Part shown: positions 1 to 10,370 of the stretch, one piece after another
Numbering within the stretch: the first letter of the stretch is position 1
How the letters are laid out: each line of letters starts with the position of its first letter
From: Panax quinquefolius
Taxonomy: Eukaryota > Streptophyta > Magnoliopsida > Apiales > Araliaceae
Length of the DNA stretch: 64,000 bases
NCBI GenBank assembly: GCA_020205615.1
Contig: CM035167.1
Span: 30,083,130 to 30,147,129, forward strand
Reading direction: 5' to 3'
Translations under genes and position numbers: made by a program
Notes under the pieces: generated by a model
Seen by the model: only the letters and a program-made list of their open reading frames with translations
What the model was told of the DNA's origin: nothing
The model's database searches: none

Positions 1-776
1 TCACCAAGCATTAACCCATAACCATCTCAGTCTTATTTAAACGAATGATATTATATTTTGTATTTAAACTATGAAATTAAATAAACCTAACTAATCATAG
101 AGTGAGACTAGATAATAAAGACCTGAGATTACAATTTCATCTATTGACTCATTCAAATCCACACACTTCTTGTTAAGCCAAATTAATTGTACCGGATTGT
201 TAGTCAAGAACACGAAAGTAAAGTATAGCCATATCTCAATGTACCATACATAAATCACATGTAATCCACAGTTGATAGAATACACATGAACACCCACATT
301 ACCTAAACTACTATATGTCTATGTGATTTACAAATAATTAGGGTTTAAACCCATGTTCTCAATTAACTACGAATGGTGCTTCGGTATATGTCTATCCTAA
401 GCACAAATCATACATCCCAACACAATGCAGAATATATAATCAAAAGCTAATAAGATCATATCTCAACCCATACTTTGTTTCTCAAGTCCATATGGATTAT
501 CACAGTAAATTGATGGCCAATCAATTAAGCAAGTAAGCGTAAATCTTAATAGACAATCCTATAGCAATCAATAAGGCTAACAATGAAATATATCAGAATA
601 AACTAATCCATAGAATCCATTGCAATCTCAGAATAGAATTTAAATCATAGATGAATCAGATCTATCATCCACATATTGAATAAACATAATAAGATTACAC
701 ATAAGAATCAAAGAGAGGATAAAAGTAGAGAATTGAAGTGCAAATCTGTTCTCCTGCTCTAAGATAGAATCTCTGA
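1..776 (-). repeat. Distal part of Athila-like 3' LTR (left of solo LTR insertion)
   Basis: AT-rich, with no supported coding sequence. It joins base 4089 directly once the solo LTR and its TCTGA duplication are removed. The joined sequence then lies between the left window edge and the U3 start at 4783, as expected for the downstream LTR of a minus-strand Athila-like element. General composition resembles 12306-13400 but the match is weak by eye, so this assignment is an inference from position. Confidence 0.4.
772..776. repeat. Target-site duplication TCTGA (second copy 4089-4093)
   Basis: TCTGA directly precedes the TGTAAG start at 777 and is repeated directly after the GTTACA end at 4088. 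A perfect 5-bp duplication is the size made by Ty3/gypsy integrases and marks 777-4088 as one integration product. Confidence 0.9.
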
Positions 777-902
777 TGTAAGACCCCGAATTTATGAAAT
801 AAAAGTATTCAATTTTTCTATTTAGTAAATGGTTAAATTGATAAAAAGTTAAAGTTAAGGGTGATATATGATTTTTTTTTTCAAAATACGCAAGTGGTTA
901 TA

Positions 903-968
903 AAATATTCATTGTTGTCGGGGAATATTCATTTGGTCGTGGAATATTCTTTCTATCGGGGAATATTC
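903..968 (+). promoter_or_regulatory. Phased GAATATTC array in LTR U3 (heat-shock-element-like)
   Basis: Three exact GAATATTC palindromes start at 923, 942 and 961, and a variant AAATATTC starts at 903, giving 19-20 base spacing. GAATATTC fits the GAAnnTTC core of heat-shock elements. The array lies near the start of U3, where retrotransposon promoters carry upstream elements. The same array, partly decayed, occurs in both related LTRs (51571-51616 and 58851-58895). Function is inferred only. Confidence 0.45.
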
Positions 969-2080
969 GTACGACGGCGCAGCCTTGTGTGGGCTCCATA
1001 ACGGATAACTGTCGGATGAAGAAAATGACAAGTATAAGTTGTTTATAAATAGCGGCGTAGTTGTTACCGTTAATACTGTTGGAATACCCGGTGGTTAAAA
1101 CACAGTAATATGCGTGGTTGCACAGTAGCACACGGTATTGCACCAATTATTGATTCTTACGTAAGAAGGCACTACTCAATAATTGTTATAGTAATTACTG
1201 TTTAGTATTTTATTGATTCAATAATTGTTGCGTTGATATTTTATATTACTATTGTTTTAATAATTGTCACTACACAGTATTTTCCATTATCCAAGCAATA
1301 ATTCATATTATTTGGATAATATTATTAGATAACATTATTGGCAATGTCTAGAAAGTTCTGTCTTAAGGAGAGGTTTGGTCACCTAATTGCGCGCCAATAA
1401 GGATAAATTCTTATTGGAAAGCCCCCTCTTTCCTGGGAACTGCATGGTTGTCATTATTGTGATTCTGTAATATTATTTGTGAATAATTAATTATTGATTT
1501 ATATGATGAGGAAAATATTCATTTTATGTGGATATAGATGGAGAAAACTTTTTTAAGTGACAATTGTTGAAAATTGATATTTTATCTTTTCTGATAAAAT
1601 AATTATTATAATATAATAATGATGATATTTTTACAATGAATGTGGGATATATGAGTATATGAGGAGGAGGAGTATTTTTGTTTCATTAAATGATTAACAC
1701 ATGTTTTGTGTGGCGGTGGACCCTATTTCTTGACTGAAATTTGATTATAGCCTATAAAATCGCCCGTTTATGGATTTTGATCAATTTATGTTTGGAATTT
1801 GGAAAAACTTTCTTCTGCAAAGTTGTAGAGAATTGAATTTCCTATAAAAATGCGCGAGATTCGAATTTTCTAATAAAAGGGCTATCTATTATGAATTATT
1901 GAAGTTCTGAAATAATTGATTTTTGGAAGTTTTAATTAATTATTTTAAGAAAAACGTTCTTAACAAGTTGGTTGCGCATGTTAATTGCTGAAATCTGATG
2001 CCTTGGGTGTGCGTAGGAAATATATTAAATAATAATAATATTTTATTAAATTTTCTGCTTTGGTGTTCTAAGCATTTTCC

Positions 2081-2090
2081 TTTAAATAGG
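2081..2090 (+). promoter_or_regulatory. Possible TATA-like element of solo LTR
   Basis: TTTAAATAGG is followed about 60 bases later by pyrimidine-rich CTCTCTATTTCTCTCTC. In the related LTRs the equivalent place carries a stronger TATAAATAG followed by TAGAGA/GAAAG. Weak on its own. Confidence 0.3.
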
Positions 2091-2390
2091 GTGCTTAGGT
2101 TAGAATTGAAAATCACACCAGAAACTGAAGTTTTCTCTCTATTTCTCTCTCTATATTATCGAGTGGATTCTTGTGAGTATTTTGATATCTTGAGTGTTTC
2201 TATATGGTGCAAGTTCGTTCAGCGTTATTCCAGTCAGAAGTACTGCTCTTTTGAGGTAAGGGATAGTAATGGATTGTAAGGGATAGTAAGGGGTGTTGTA
2301 TTCTTCTTAAAATGATATTTTCTTCAATATCATTATGCCAAAATATTGGTTGGAAATTTTTATCAAATTTTGAACTTTTTCATGTCGGGA

Positions 2391-2529
2391 TTACTATTCA
2401 TGAGTTACTATTCATGAGTTACTATTCACGAGTTACTATTCATGAGTTACTATTCACGACGGGTTACTATTCATGAGTTACTATTCACGATTTACTATTC
2501 ACGAGTTACTATTCATGGGTACTATTCAC
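2391..2529 (+). repeat. Minisatellite of TACTATTCA units (about 10 copies)
   Basis: About ten copies of a 13-16 base unit with consensus GAGTTACTATTCAYG, alternating between CATGAG and CACGAG versions, in head-to-tail order. The related LTRs at 51437 and 58717 do not show this array, so it expanded after the subfamilies split. It lies downstream of the presumed transcription start of the LTR. Confidence 0.85.
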
Positions 2530-2689
2530 TACAAAATTGGTTTCTTTTTCTAACCAAATTATAGTTGATTTATGAATATTACTCTGGAGATTAAAACTAT
2601 GTATTGATTATATTGATTTTATTATCATATATAACATTTTTATAACCCTACTGATGATATTTCTCTTTGACTTGAGTGTAAAGATGGGT

Positions 2690-3110
2690 AGATTATTGGT
2701 GATCGTGACTATGAGTTCTCTTTGGCTAGTAGTGCAAAGATGAATTGTTGACTGGTATGATCATAACCATTGAATTTATAATTGAATAACTTTAGCTTAA
2801 GTGGAAAGGTGAATTGATCAACATGGTTATAATTATAGTTTATATAAATTCTGAAATGATTATATATTTCTTTGAGATATGAATATCTTTGGCCTGTAGT
2901 ACAAAGATGAATGATTTCTGATGAATATCTTTGCCGAAGGTGCAAAGATGAGCAGTGTGTTTAGATGAACATGACTAATCGATGAATATCTTTTGGTCAG
3001 AAAAAGATGAATTTATCAAGATGATTATGAAACGTGAGGCGTGATTTGGTATAACCATGATCTTTGATGTTTCATGTGATGAAAATTAACTTTGTCCTGG
3101 ATGAGGAAAG
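2690..3110 (+). repeat. Degenerate repeats around GTAGTGCAAAGATG in LTR
   Basis: The pattern CTTTGGCY-GTAGTGCAAAGATGAATT recurs at about 2719, 2800 (diverged), 2890, 2935 and 2990 with variable spacing. A counterpart, TTGGCCCGTAGTGCAxGGATG, recurs in the related LTRs at 53110-53340, 60370-60605 and 61580-61820. The repeat arrangement is therefore old and shared by the LTR family. Confidence 0.6.
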
Positions 3111-3500
3111 GAATTTAGAACTACAATTACGATTATGAGTTATACATGTGATTGTGGACAGGAATTGTTGATTGATGTTACAGGGATAAAACATTGTTGG
3201 TGGACTTTTAATATGGAGAAGATAATAGATTTTATGGTCTATTTGACTCTTCTAATGGATTGCTCGTTCCGCTGCAACTATGGTTGAAAAGTTTTATCAT
3301 CTACCATATGTTCTAAATCTTTGATTTATTACTTTCGAAGGCTATTGATAATTTATTTATCTTTAGTCATGATATTCTTTACTGAGCTAGTTGTGCTCAC
3401 CCTTTTGCTTCACAATTCCTTTCAGGTAATAAAAGTGTAGCTGGGATAAGCGGGGAATAATAGGGGAATAGAACAGTGGTCTATAGATGTTGAGGGTGAG

Positions 3501-3893
3501 TTGAATTTAACTTGGAAGGATGTTTTGCCACTATCATACAAGATGTCTAATGACATACAACCTCGTGTCATCATAAGACAGGGTTGTACTCATCCACTTG
3601 CTGAGTATATTTACAAGCACTACCTATATAATCTTGGTGTTTGTTTGGAGTATAATACCCAATTAGAGACAGTGGAGATAATGATATGTCAAGAGAAGAC
3701 TCACCATTGGGAAGAATATGATAGTAATCTTCTCGTTTTTCTTTGGGGTCTATTGGGTCAACCAAGGATAATTCTGTGGGCATATGATATCTATCATAAC
3801 CTAGACGCATGGCCTCCCATGTACGATGGTTTCCTTGAGCACTTCCCAAAGATTCTAATTTCTAAAATAATTTTTGACTGTACCTTTATGTAA
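3501..3893 (+). CDS. Unrecognised 130-codon ORF inside solo LTR
   Basis: An open frame of 130 codons from an ATG, with Trp, Tyr and His unusually frequent and several hydrophobic stretches. It lies in about 400 bases (roughly 3495-3930) with no counterpart at the same place in the related LTRs at 53620-53760 and 60890-61030. The reverse strand is also open for 92 codons (3571-3849). I do not recognise either product. It could be a captured host fragment, a remnant of another insertion, or chance. No splice sites or repeat borders are evident around the extra segment. Confidence 0.2.
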   Translation: MNLTWKDVLPLSYKMSNDIQPRVIIRQGCTHPLAEYIYKHYLYNLGVCLEYNTQLETVEIMICQEKTHHWEEYDSNLLVFLWGLLGQPRIILWAYDIYHNLDAWPPMYDGFLEHFPKILISKIIFDCTFM

Positions 3894-4088
3894 GGTGTCA
3901 TGGTGACGTGCTATCTAAGTTGGTGTCCAGAGTCACAGTTGGTATATTTTAGTATCAAAACTCACAACATAAGTGTTGTTGTATTTTGCACGACAACTGT
4001 TGTAATAAAGTTGTAGTTGTTTCCTGTACCATGCATTTGGTGACTCAGAATGGGTTGGATGGAATGGACCTATTTTGGGGGCGTTACA

Positions 4089-4783
4089 TCTGATGCCTCC
4101 CAATTGCTTTAAATCTTTAATCTCATCAACTCTAGAAATCACTACTCTAATCTACCCTAGTCTAATATCAAAATTAAAGAGGAGAAAACAAATAATGATA
4201 GCTTATTTATCCCCCAGGGGGTGGTCTGTCTCTATATGCTGATAATAAGTCTAATATATAAGACCTAATCGAACTCCCTCTCAGTTACGCTTCCAATTTC
4301 CAATTTCAAATAAATTGAAGAATAACGATCGGCGTGCGTACATGGGCAATGCATGATATTCCTTTTATAAATACTGGTAGCAGGCGCGCATATGCAATAT
4401 GAGATCTATCCAGGTGATGGCGCGGGCGCGCGTCTTTTAGCCTGTGTAGCCGCGCGGCTCCTAATATCTGCAGTCTTGAGTCTGCTGCTGCTACTTCCTT
4501 GCCATGCTACCCTTGTTCATTTGACATGCCACTTTTTCTCTTTTGTCCACCACTGCTTAGTTCCTTTTCTCCACTCGACCCTCGTGTCATACCTCTATTA
4601 GCTTCCTTGCCACCAACCAACACTGAACCATGTTTTTTCCTGCACTTTCACACCAAAGGAGTTCTAAATACATGCAATGCAAAATATCATGAAATGTAAC
4701 TAAAAACATACTAAAATGTACTTGAGATGGGCATACTTCTCGTGAATTGATATCCAATAAGTAGGTATAAAACCCACTTATCA
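4089..4783 (-). repeat. U3-side part of outer Athila-like 3' LTR
   Basis: On the minus strand it begins TGATAAGTGGG at 4783, next to the polypurine tract at 4784-4799. About 4450-4783 is a diverged copy of 6347-6684 and 13658-13990: all share the CTTGAGTC-TGCTGCTGCTAC segment, the 'GAGTT..AAATACATGCAATGC' segment and the terminal 'AATAAGT..GTA..AA' segment. From 4089 to about 4450 nothing else is recognised. Confidence 0.6.
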
Positions 4784-4799
4784 AATACCCCCAAACTTG
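4784..4799 (-). promoter_or_regulatory. Polypurine tract, outer copy
   Basis: On the minus strand this reads CAAGTTTGGGGGTATT, immediately before the LTR start TGATAAG. This purine tract is characteristic of Athila-like elements and primes plus-strand DNA synthesis. An almost identical copy occurs at 6685-6700. Confidence 0.75.
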
Positions 4800-5251
4800 A
4801 ACTATTGTTTTCCCTCAAGCAATGCAACATAATGCAATCTACATGCTATGCAAATTACATTACTATGACACTGAATCCCCAGATTTCCAACCATGTTAAG
4901 AATTCAAATAAGATATTCCTTAGAGAAATATCAAGATCCAAGAACAAAGCATCAAACTAAGCTAAAGGCATAATGACATACAATCGGATAATCCTAACTT
5001 GCTATAAAGATGTTGTGTGTGTGTGATGTGTTCACAGATAAGCTTGACAAAGATGAAGATACCACACGCTAAATTGCTTAAGACAGAAAATTGAAGTTTA
5101 AATCAAGAACTACATATACTAACGAGGCATCAACTACTCCAACACAACAATACAAATTAAGGTTTAACAATGGGTTTATTCTGCTTTATTTTTACTCACG
5201 AGGGCGATTTTCACACTTTCCCGCGGTGTTTATTGATTTCATTTTTTTTTT

Positions 5252-5284
<33 letters not shown>

Positions 5285-6346
5285 GCAAGTGCGTTTTACG
5301 CTCCATCTCACTCTCCATTTCCATTTAAACGAGTGCGTTTTATGCTCCATCTCGTCCCAATAACAAGCATACCCATTTGTTCCCAAAGTTTGAGTATCTG
5401 TGTCTTCATAGTCATTACTCACTTCCTACACAATTCTATCATTAAAAACAATATTTTTTCTCTCAGTAGACAAGCATGCTAATCTCAACCAATAAGCAAA
5501 TAGGAACATTGTCGTGCTACCCGGTAACATCTAAACAACAGACATAGATTAAATCATGTATGAAATTATAACTACGTTTAAGTTATCAACAAAGTTTAAA
5601 AATCTATCACATTTCTATTTCATCATTGGCCAAATTAGAATTCAACTAACTAAAAACCTGGGATTATGCAATGTTATGCAACTAAACACATACTAACTAA
5701 AAACAAAAAATTTCATGTAAAATTTAACTACAAAGATACTAAAATACCCCTACTATGCAACTTAAACATGCAATCAAACTATTTGCAACTAACTATATGC
5801 AAAAACTACTCACTACAACCCAATACCCCCAAACTTAAAATAAACAATGCCCTCATTGTAATTAAAAGTGAAAGAATACTCCCCTAAGTGGCAATGTCAT
5901 CTTCGTTCGCCTCCTCATGATCCGATGTTATATCAGGCGATGTCTAGGTTTGAGATATTCTATAGTTGGAAACTGAGTGTGGGCTTCGAACTGTCCGAAT
6001 GATTGAGTCAGAAATTCTAAAATTTTATAATTTTTTTTTTCGTGTGAGCTATGCTATGACATGCATGCAGTGTTTTGGCTTATAGTTAGGCGGCGCATTT
6101 ACGACCTGCTCTCTGGCAACTTTAGTTTTTGACTTCTGTTTGATCCTAAATGCTTATACCAATTGGATTAAACCTGAGAGGAGAAACAATAAAACTATTA
6201 TTAAGACTTACAACTATCTAACATCTACTAAATATGGAAATGTAAAAAAGAATTAAACAAGGAGGGAGAAAGATTAGATGGGGTGCCTCCCATCGAGCAC
6301 TCGATTTATAGTCCGTTGTTTGGACTCTTTTCTTGAACATCGCGCG
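4800..6346 (-). repeat. Athila-like 3' noncoding region, copy 1
   Basis: No coding sequence supported. It is a diverged direct copy of 6701-7830: both hold the CCCTCAAGCAATGC opening, the GTTGTGTGTGTGTG tract (5012 and 6926), the 'AACAATGGGTTTATT..ACTCACGAGGGCGATTT' block (5167 and 7075), a TA microsatellite, and a second CCCCCAAACTT tract (5824 and 7781). The right part (6270-6300) holds GGGGTGCCTCCCATCGAGCACT, similar to GGGTTGCCTCCCATCCAGCGCT at 9660. This suggests the copy ends in sequence from the spacer after protease. A local repeat of GAGTGCGTTTTAYGCTCCATCTC lies at 5285-5362. Confidence 0.6.
5242..5284. repeat. Poly-T plus (TA)n microsatellite
   Basis: A 16-base T run followed by about 14 TA repeats. 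It occupies the same place as the TA tract at 7301-7325 in the second copy of this region. Confidence 0.9.
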
Positions 6347-6684
6347 GCTTGTGTTCTACAGTTCTTGAGTCTAGTTTTTGGTCTGCTGCTGCTACTACTT
6401 GTTCATTCTTGCTTAATCCCTCTTGCTTGCTTGATTTCCATGCCTTATTGTACCCCCATGCCATGCACATCATCGCCTTGCGACTAGCCTTCATGCATCC
6501 GCTCACCGATACCTTAATTCCAACCAAAATGACGCCGATTCCTGCACTTATTCACCAAAAGGAGTTTAAATACATGCAATGCAAAATAACATGAAATGCA
6601 ACTAAAACACAATGAAATGTGCTCAAGGTGGGCACAATTCGCATGGATCGGTATACAATAAGTGAGTAAAAATATCACTTATCA
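6347..6684 (-). repeat. Partial Athila-like LTR (U3 start), inner copy
   Basis: A close copy of 13658-13990, with long matching stretches such as the 'CATTCTTGCTTAATCCCTC' and 'CATGCCTTATTGTACCCCC' segments. On the minus strand it starts TGATAAGTG at 6684, next to the polypurine tract 6685-6700. Similarity to the 5' LTR stops near 6347, so only about 340 bases of LTR are present before the sequence returns to spacer-like DNA at 6280. Confidence 0.75.
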
Positions 6685-6700
6685 AATACCCCCAAACTTG
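6685..6700 (-). promoter_or_regulatory. Polypurine tract, inner copy
   Basis: The minus strand reads CAAGTTTGGGGGTATT directly before TGATAAGTG, the canonical Athila-like junction of 3' noncoding region and LTR. Confidence 0.8.
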
Positions 6701-7942
6701 AACTGTTGCTTGCCCTCAAGCAATGCATATGAATGAACACTGAAAATGTAACTACTAAACTATGCAACTACTCTCTGATGCAAACTAGTCTCACATAATC
6801 TTAACCATAACAGAATTTCAGCCCAAATTACCTCAGTGAACTATCCAGATCCCAGAACATAGTTTCAAACCAAACCATAGATATAACATCATACACTCAG
6901 ATAATTCATGACTGCTATAGAGATGCTGTGTGTGTGTGTTGTTCATGAAACTTGATTCAAGCAAAGATTATATATCCTACATTTGCTCCAAATGCATAAT
7001 TATAGTCTAAATCAAGATTCATGTATATTCATGCAACATAGACTGTTTAAAAATATCACCGCAAACTAAGGCTCAACAATGGGTTTATTGCTTTATTACT
7101 ACTCACGAGGGCGATTTCGCACTTTCCCTTTGTGCAATGTCTTAATCCATTAGGCACACTGCTACCCCTTAGTGAGTTGTCAACCAACGACTCCCAGACC
7201 ATGAAAGACCTTAGGGCGCTAGGTGTAGAGACAATCCCATCGGAGGTACTTACTCAAGTAGCTAGGGCCCCAAATTAAGACTAATCATTTTATTGCTATC
7301 ATATATATATATATATATATATATTTTATACACAGCATGCCCATGTTTCCCCAAAATTTGCACTTCAATGACTTTACAATCTACAACATTTTCCTCACGT
7401 TTCTCTTTTTAAAACTACATGTTCTATTGATCAATGCAAGACACACATCTTAGACTTACAAGTGAATGTGAACATAATTGTGCAAACCGAAAGCATATAA
7501 ACAGCAACATGAATCACATTGTGTAAAACATTATATCCAAGTTGTTCTATGCACATATTCTGAAATCTTCCATAATTCACTATCCTCATTGGCTTAGGCA
7601 TAAAATGTCTATTTACAAGCAAAAGTTTATGTGAGACATTAAACTAGAACATAATAAGAATGAATAAAAATAAAATAAAATTATGCTAAACATTTAACTA
7701 AACCAAATTCATGCAAAATTAAACTAAACATGCTAACATAAAATGGAATCTAAACTACTACTATGCAAGTACTCCAATTCCCCCAAACTTGAAATGTTCA
7801 ATGTCCTCATTGAATGAAGGTAAAGGGTACGAGAAAAACTCCCTTAATTATCGGCATGACCACCCTCCTCGGGTGGTGAATCTTGTGGTGGATACGGCAC
7901 GGTGGTCTCGAACTAGGGCCATTCAAGCATGGTTTCCTGTCG
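6701..7942 (-). repeat. Athila-like 3' noncoding region, copy 2
   Basis: The second copy of the block at 4800-6346, directly downstream (minus strand) of the 'transposon protein' ORF. It includes a TA microsatellite at 7301-7325 and a second CCCCCAAACTT tract at 7780. No coding sequence recognised. Confidence 0.6.
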
Positions 7943-9016
7943 TCATGAATGCTTGGCCAAAGCCACAGTGAGTCCTGTAGCAAAAGTTCCAAGATTGTCA
8001 TACAATGCGTCGACTTTGCGCTCCAACCTTCGGAGGTGTCGATCGCTAGAGACAGGCTGCTCACGGGTAGATAGACCTGCTTCATCCGGCTGTGGGGGTG
8101 GCTGGGTCGGCTCATAAATGGTGGGTCAGAGAATAAATCCACGTCCGCGTGGATGTGGCTCGCCACCTGCCCAGTCCTCAAATTTGGCAATTGTGGAGTG
8201 CGTGATATCTTGGCTTGGATACTGCATTTGCTCATTGCCCTCTAACTAACCCCTCATTGCAGGCATAACATGGCTATCACTAAAGCATGTGGGATGTTGC
8301 CGGTCGTAATTCCCTTCAGATACTTTACAATGTTTTGATGGATCAAATACCCGACGTCAATATATTCGCCAGTGATGATGCCCCACAGAATTATGGCTCT
8401 CTCTGCTGTGATTTTATGTTGATGCGATGATGGCAATAATTTAGCGCAAATGAACAGATTCCATGCCTTGGCGTCTGGAATTCGATCTGGTTTGCTAGAA
8501 AAATGTGAGGTTAGGTCGTACTGACTTTGTAAGTCCATCGGGATCCGGGAATGCACAATTCTGCGATGACCTACTCCAAGTTTGTTTCCTGATGAGCTCC
8601 CGTGATCCAATTGGCCCCCCTGCTGGTGGTCTAGCGGGGAGCCTCAGCATGTTTCTAATGGCGGAGGGTTGGTAGTTTACCTCTGTACAATGAACCATAG
8701 AGGTATCATTCATGGTGGCTTTGGCATTAGCATAGAACTCTCGAACTATGCTCATGGGAATCGGTGTGGGTGCAGTAGTCAGTCCAGCCCAACCTCGTTC
8801 GCGAATCATGGCACATAGTTCCCCATCCTAACCTTCTGGCCTAAATCCTCTTTCCTTGATGAATGTCTTCGCGACAATGCGATAGTACTCCTGCTGGGCC
8901 TCCAAACATAGAAGTTTGCTATGATCGACAATATCCTCCTCATGACCGTCCGAGGAAGATGAAGAGGATGAAGCTGCCCTTATTCTCTTTGGACCCATTG
9001 GAGATAGAGATCGCAA
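7943..9016 (-). pseudogene. Decayed 'putative plant transposon protein' ORF of Athila-like element
   Basis: Four overlapping minus-strand frames together resemble the plant 'putative plant transposon protein' family found with Athila-like elements. The N-terminal piece (9016-8828) has PKRIRA, a serine run and an ERGFRPEG motif. The middle (8809-8495) has ERGWAGL and VREFYANAKA. The core (8610-8254) has AKAWNLFICAKLLPSSHQHK followed by a conserved RAIILWGIITGEYIDVGYLI stretch. The C-terminal piece (about 8062-7943) has RHLRRLERKVDALYDNLGTF, a likely coiled coil, in a frame other than the longest local frame. The pieces are separated by frameshifts and stops, so the gene is dead. The biochemical role of this family is unknown to me. 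It takes the place between protease and polypurine tract where Athila pol and env-like genes would lie. Confidence 0.65.
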
Positions 9017-9765
9017 ATGAATTTACTGAAGGAACGAATGTATTTGCAAACTGATGAAATTCACTCTTGCTTGTGCTATCCCAATAGAGAGCCCTAGCTT
9101 TATATCATGAAGGAGATGGGGATGAGCACGGAATCATGGAGGAAATCGTGGAGATTTTAGGGAGAGAAATACGCCTCAATCTGTAACTGATAGAGAGATA
9201 GTGACGTGAGTTGGGGAGAGTGAGAGATTTTTGCTTCTGTTAGTATCGTACATAAGAGTCCAACGGATTCCAATTTCTGTTTCGAACTGTTTTTATCCAA
9301 TTTGGTCCAAGCCATGTATGCACACGTGCTGATGATAAGCTTCCTTTAGCGCGCAGGTAGCGAGACTTCTGCGTAAAGTAGCGAGTTGATCTTATTTGGG
9401 ACGATGATCATGAGACTCCAAATACTGACCTAATCTGCTTTGATTTACTCTTCCATCGGTGATGCTCTTTAATCATTGTACCTGCACAAATATTAATTCA
9501 CATGAATAAGACATATAATAGTGGTGGTGTTATGCGACATTAATATCATGTGTATACGCTCGCTTATCCCATAACTTGTTATCACTGAATTTGAACTACT
9601 AACTAAAATAATCAAAAGGAAATAACGATAATAATTAAATTCTTGGGTGAAGAATTGATGGGTTGCCTCCCATCCAGCGCTAAGTTATAGTAAATTAGCT
9701 TGACTGTCTCGAACTTCTCACGTCATATCAATAAGTGTGGTGCCTTCCTTACTGTCCTTGGCACC
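9017..9765 (-). other. Noncoding spacer of Athila-like element
   Basis: I see no coding sequence or RNA gene. At 9659-9690 it carries GATGGGTTGCCTCCCATCC, a sequence that also appears at 6277-6297. It separates the gag-protease region from the 'transposon protein' ORF and occupies the place where pol would be in a complete Athila. Confidence 0.5.
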
Positions 9766-10370
9766 CTAAAATTTGATCACTTCGGCTTTCATCAAAGGCT
9801 CCACCTTCAACTCTGCATTTTCATCCGTTACATATCTCTGAGAGTCATCTATTCTCGGGTTATGTATCCAATCCTTGCTGTTTCCATCTACCAGATCAAC
9901 TAGAAAACACTCTTCTTCATCAGCTGATAGCTTTATTGCGTTGAAGACGTTGAATGTAACCTCCTGATCTTGTACACGTATAGTTAATTCCCCTTTCTGA
10001 ACATCTATGGAAGTCCTGCCCGTGGCCAAGAATGGTCTTCCTAGTATGATCGGTATATTCTTGTCCTCTTTGAAATCTAAAATGATAAAATTAGCCGAAA
10101 AGATGAACTTATCCACTTTAACCAATACATCTTCAACAATTCCCCGTGGATATCGACGAATTTGGGATTCGCTAAGCGTAATGATATGTTCGTTGGTTTG
10201 GGGTAGAGTAATCCCAACTGGTTGAATATTGACAGTGGCATCAAATTTATACTTGCTCCCAAATCACATAAACACTTGTTAAACTCCATCTTCCCAATAG
10301 TGCATGGAATTGTGAAGCTACCCGGATCTTTCAGCTTTGGAGGTAACTTACGTTGAAATCGTGACTGCAT
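9766..10370 (-). pseudogene. Athila-like aspartic protease region
   Basis: The segment 10370-10077 reads KLKDPGSFTIPCTIG and then CDLGASINLMPLSIF, the Athila-type retropepsin region. The usual D-S/T-G triad is replaced by DLG, as is common in this lineage. A frame change near 10125 leads into a segment with IPIILGRPFLATGR (10125-9766), the second conserved block of plant gypsy proteases, followed by DVQKGEL. The reading frame then stops at 9766 and no reverse transcriptase follows. The protease would mature gag. The frameshift between the halves makes it non-functional. Confidence 0.8.

Larger units (their letters stand above)
777..4088 (+). mobile_element. Solo LTR, Tekay/Del-type Ty3-gypsy, 3.3 kb
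   Basis: Begins TGTAAGACCCC, ends TTTTGGGGGCGTTACA, and is flanked by perfect TCTGA duplications. It has no primer-binding site, internal domain or second LTR, so it is a solo LTR left by LTR-LTR recombination. It is recognisably the same family as the LTRs at 51437-53889 and 58717-61155: the first 400 bases share the GAATATTC array and the 'CCCGGTG..AAAACACAGTAATATGCG' region, and the last 700 share the GAGC stem-loop and the terminal 'GTACCATG..TTGG.GACTC' block. It is longer than those LTRs, partly because of a tandem TACTATTCA array (2391-2529) and about 400 extra bases holding an ORF (3501-3893). Confidence 0.9.

Noticed and set aside
2391..2529. CRISPR-like array
   Set aside because: Units are contiguous without unique spacers, in a plant LTR.
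8863..9054. Plus-strand frame opposite the Athila ORF
   Set aside because: Mirror of the minus-strand coding sequence, which has the recognisable motifs.
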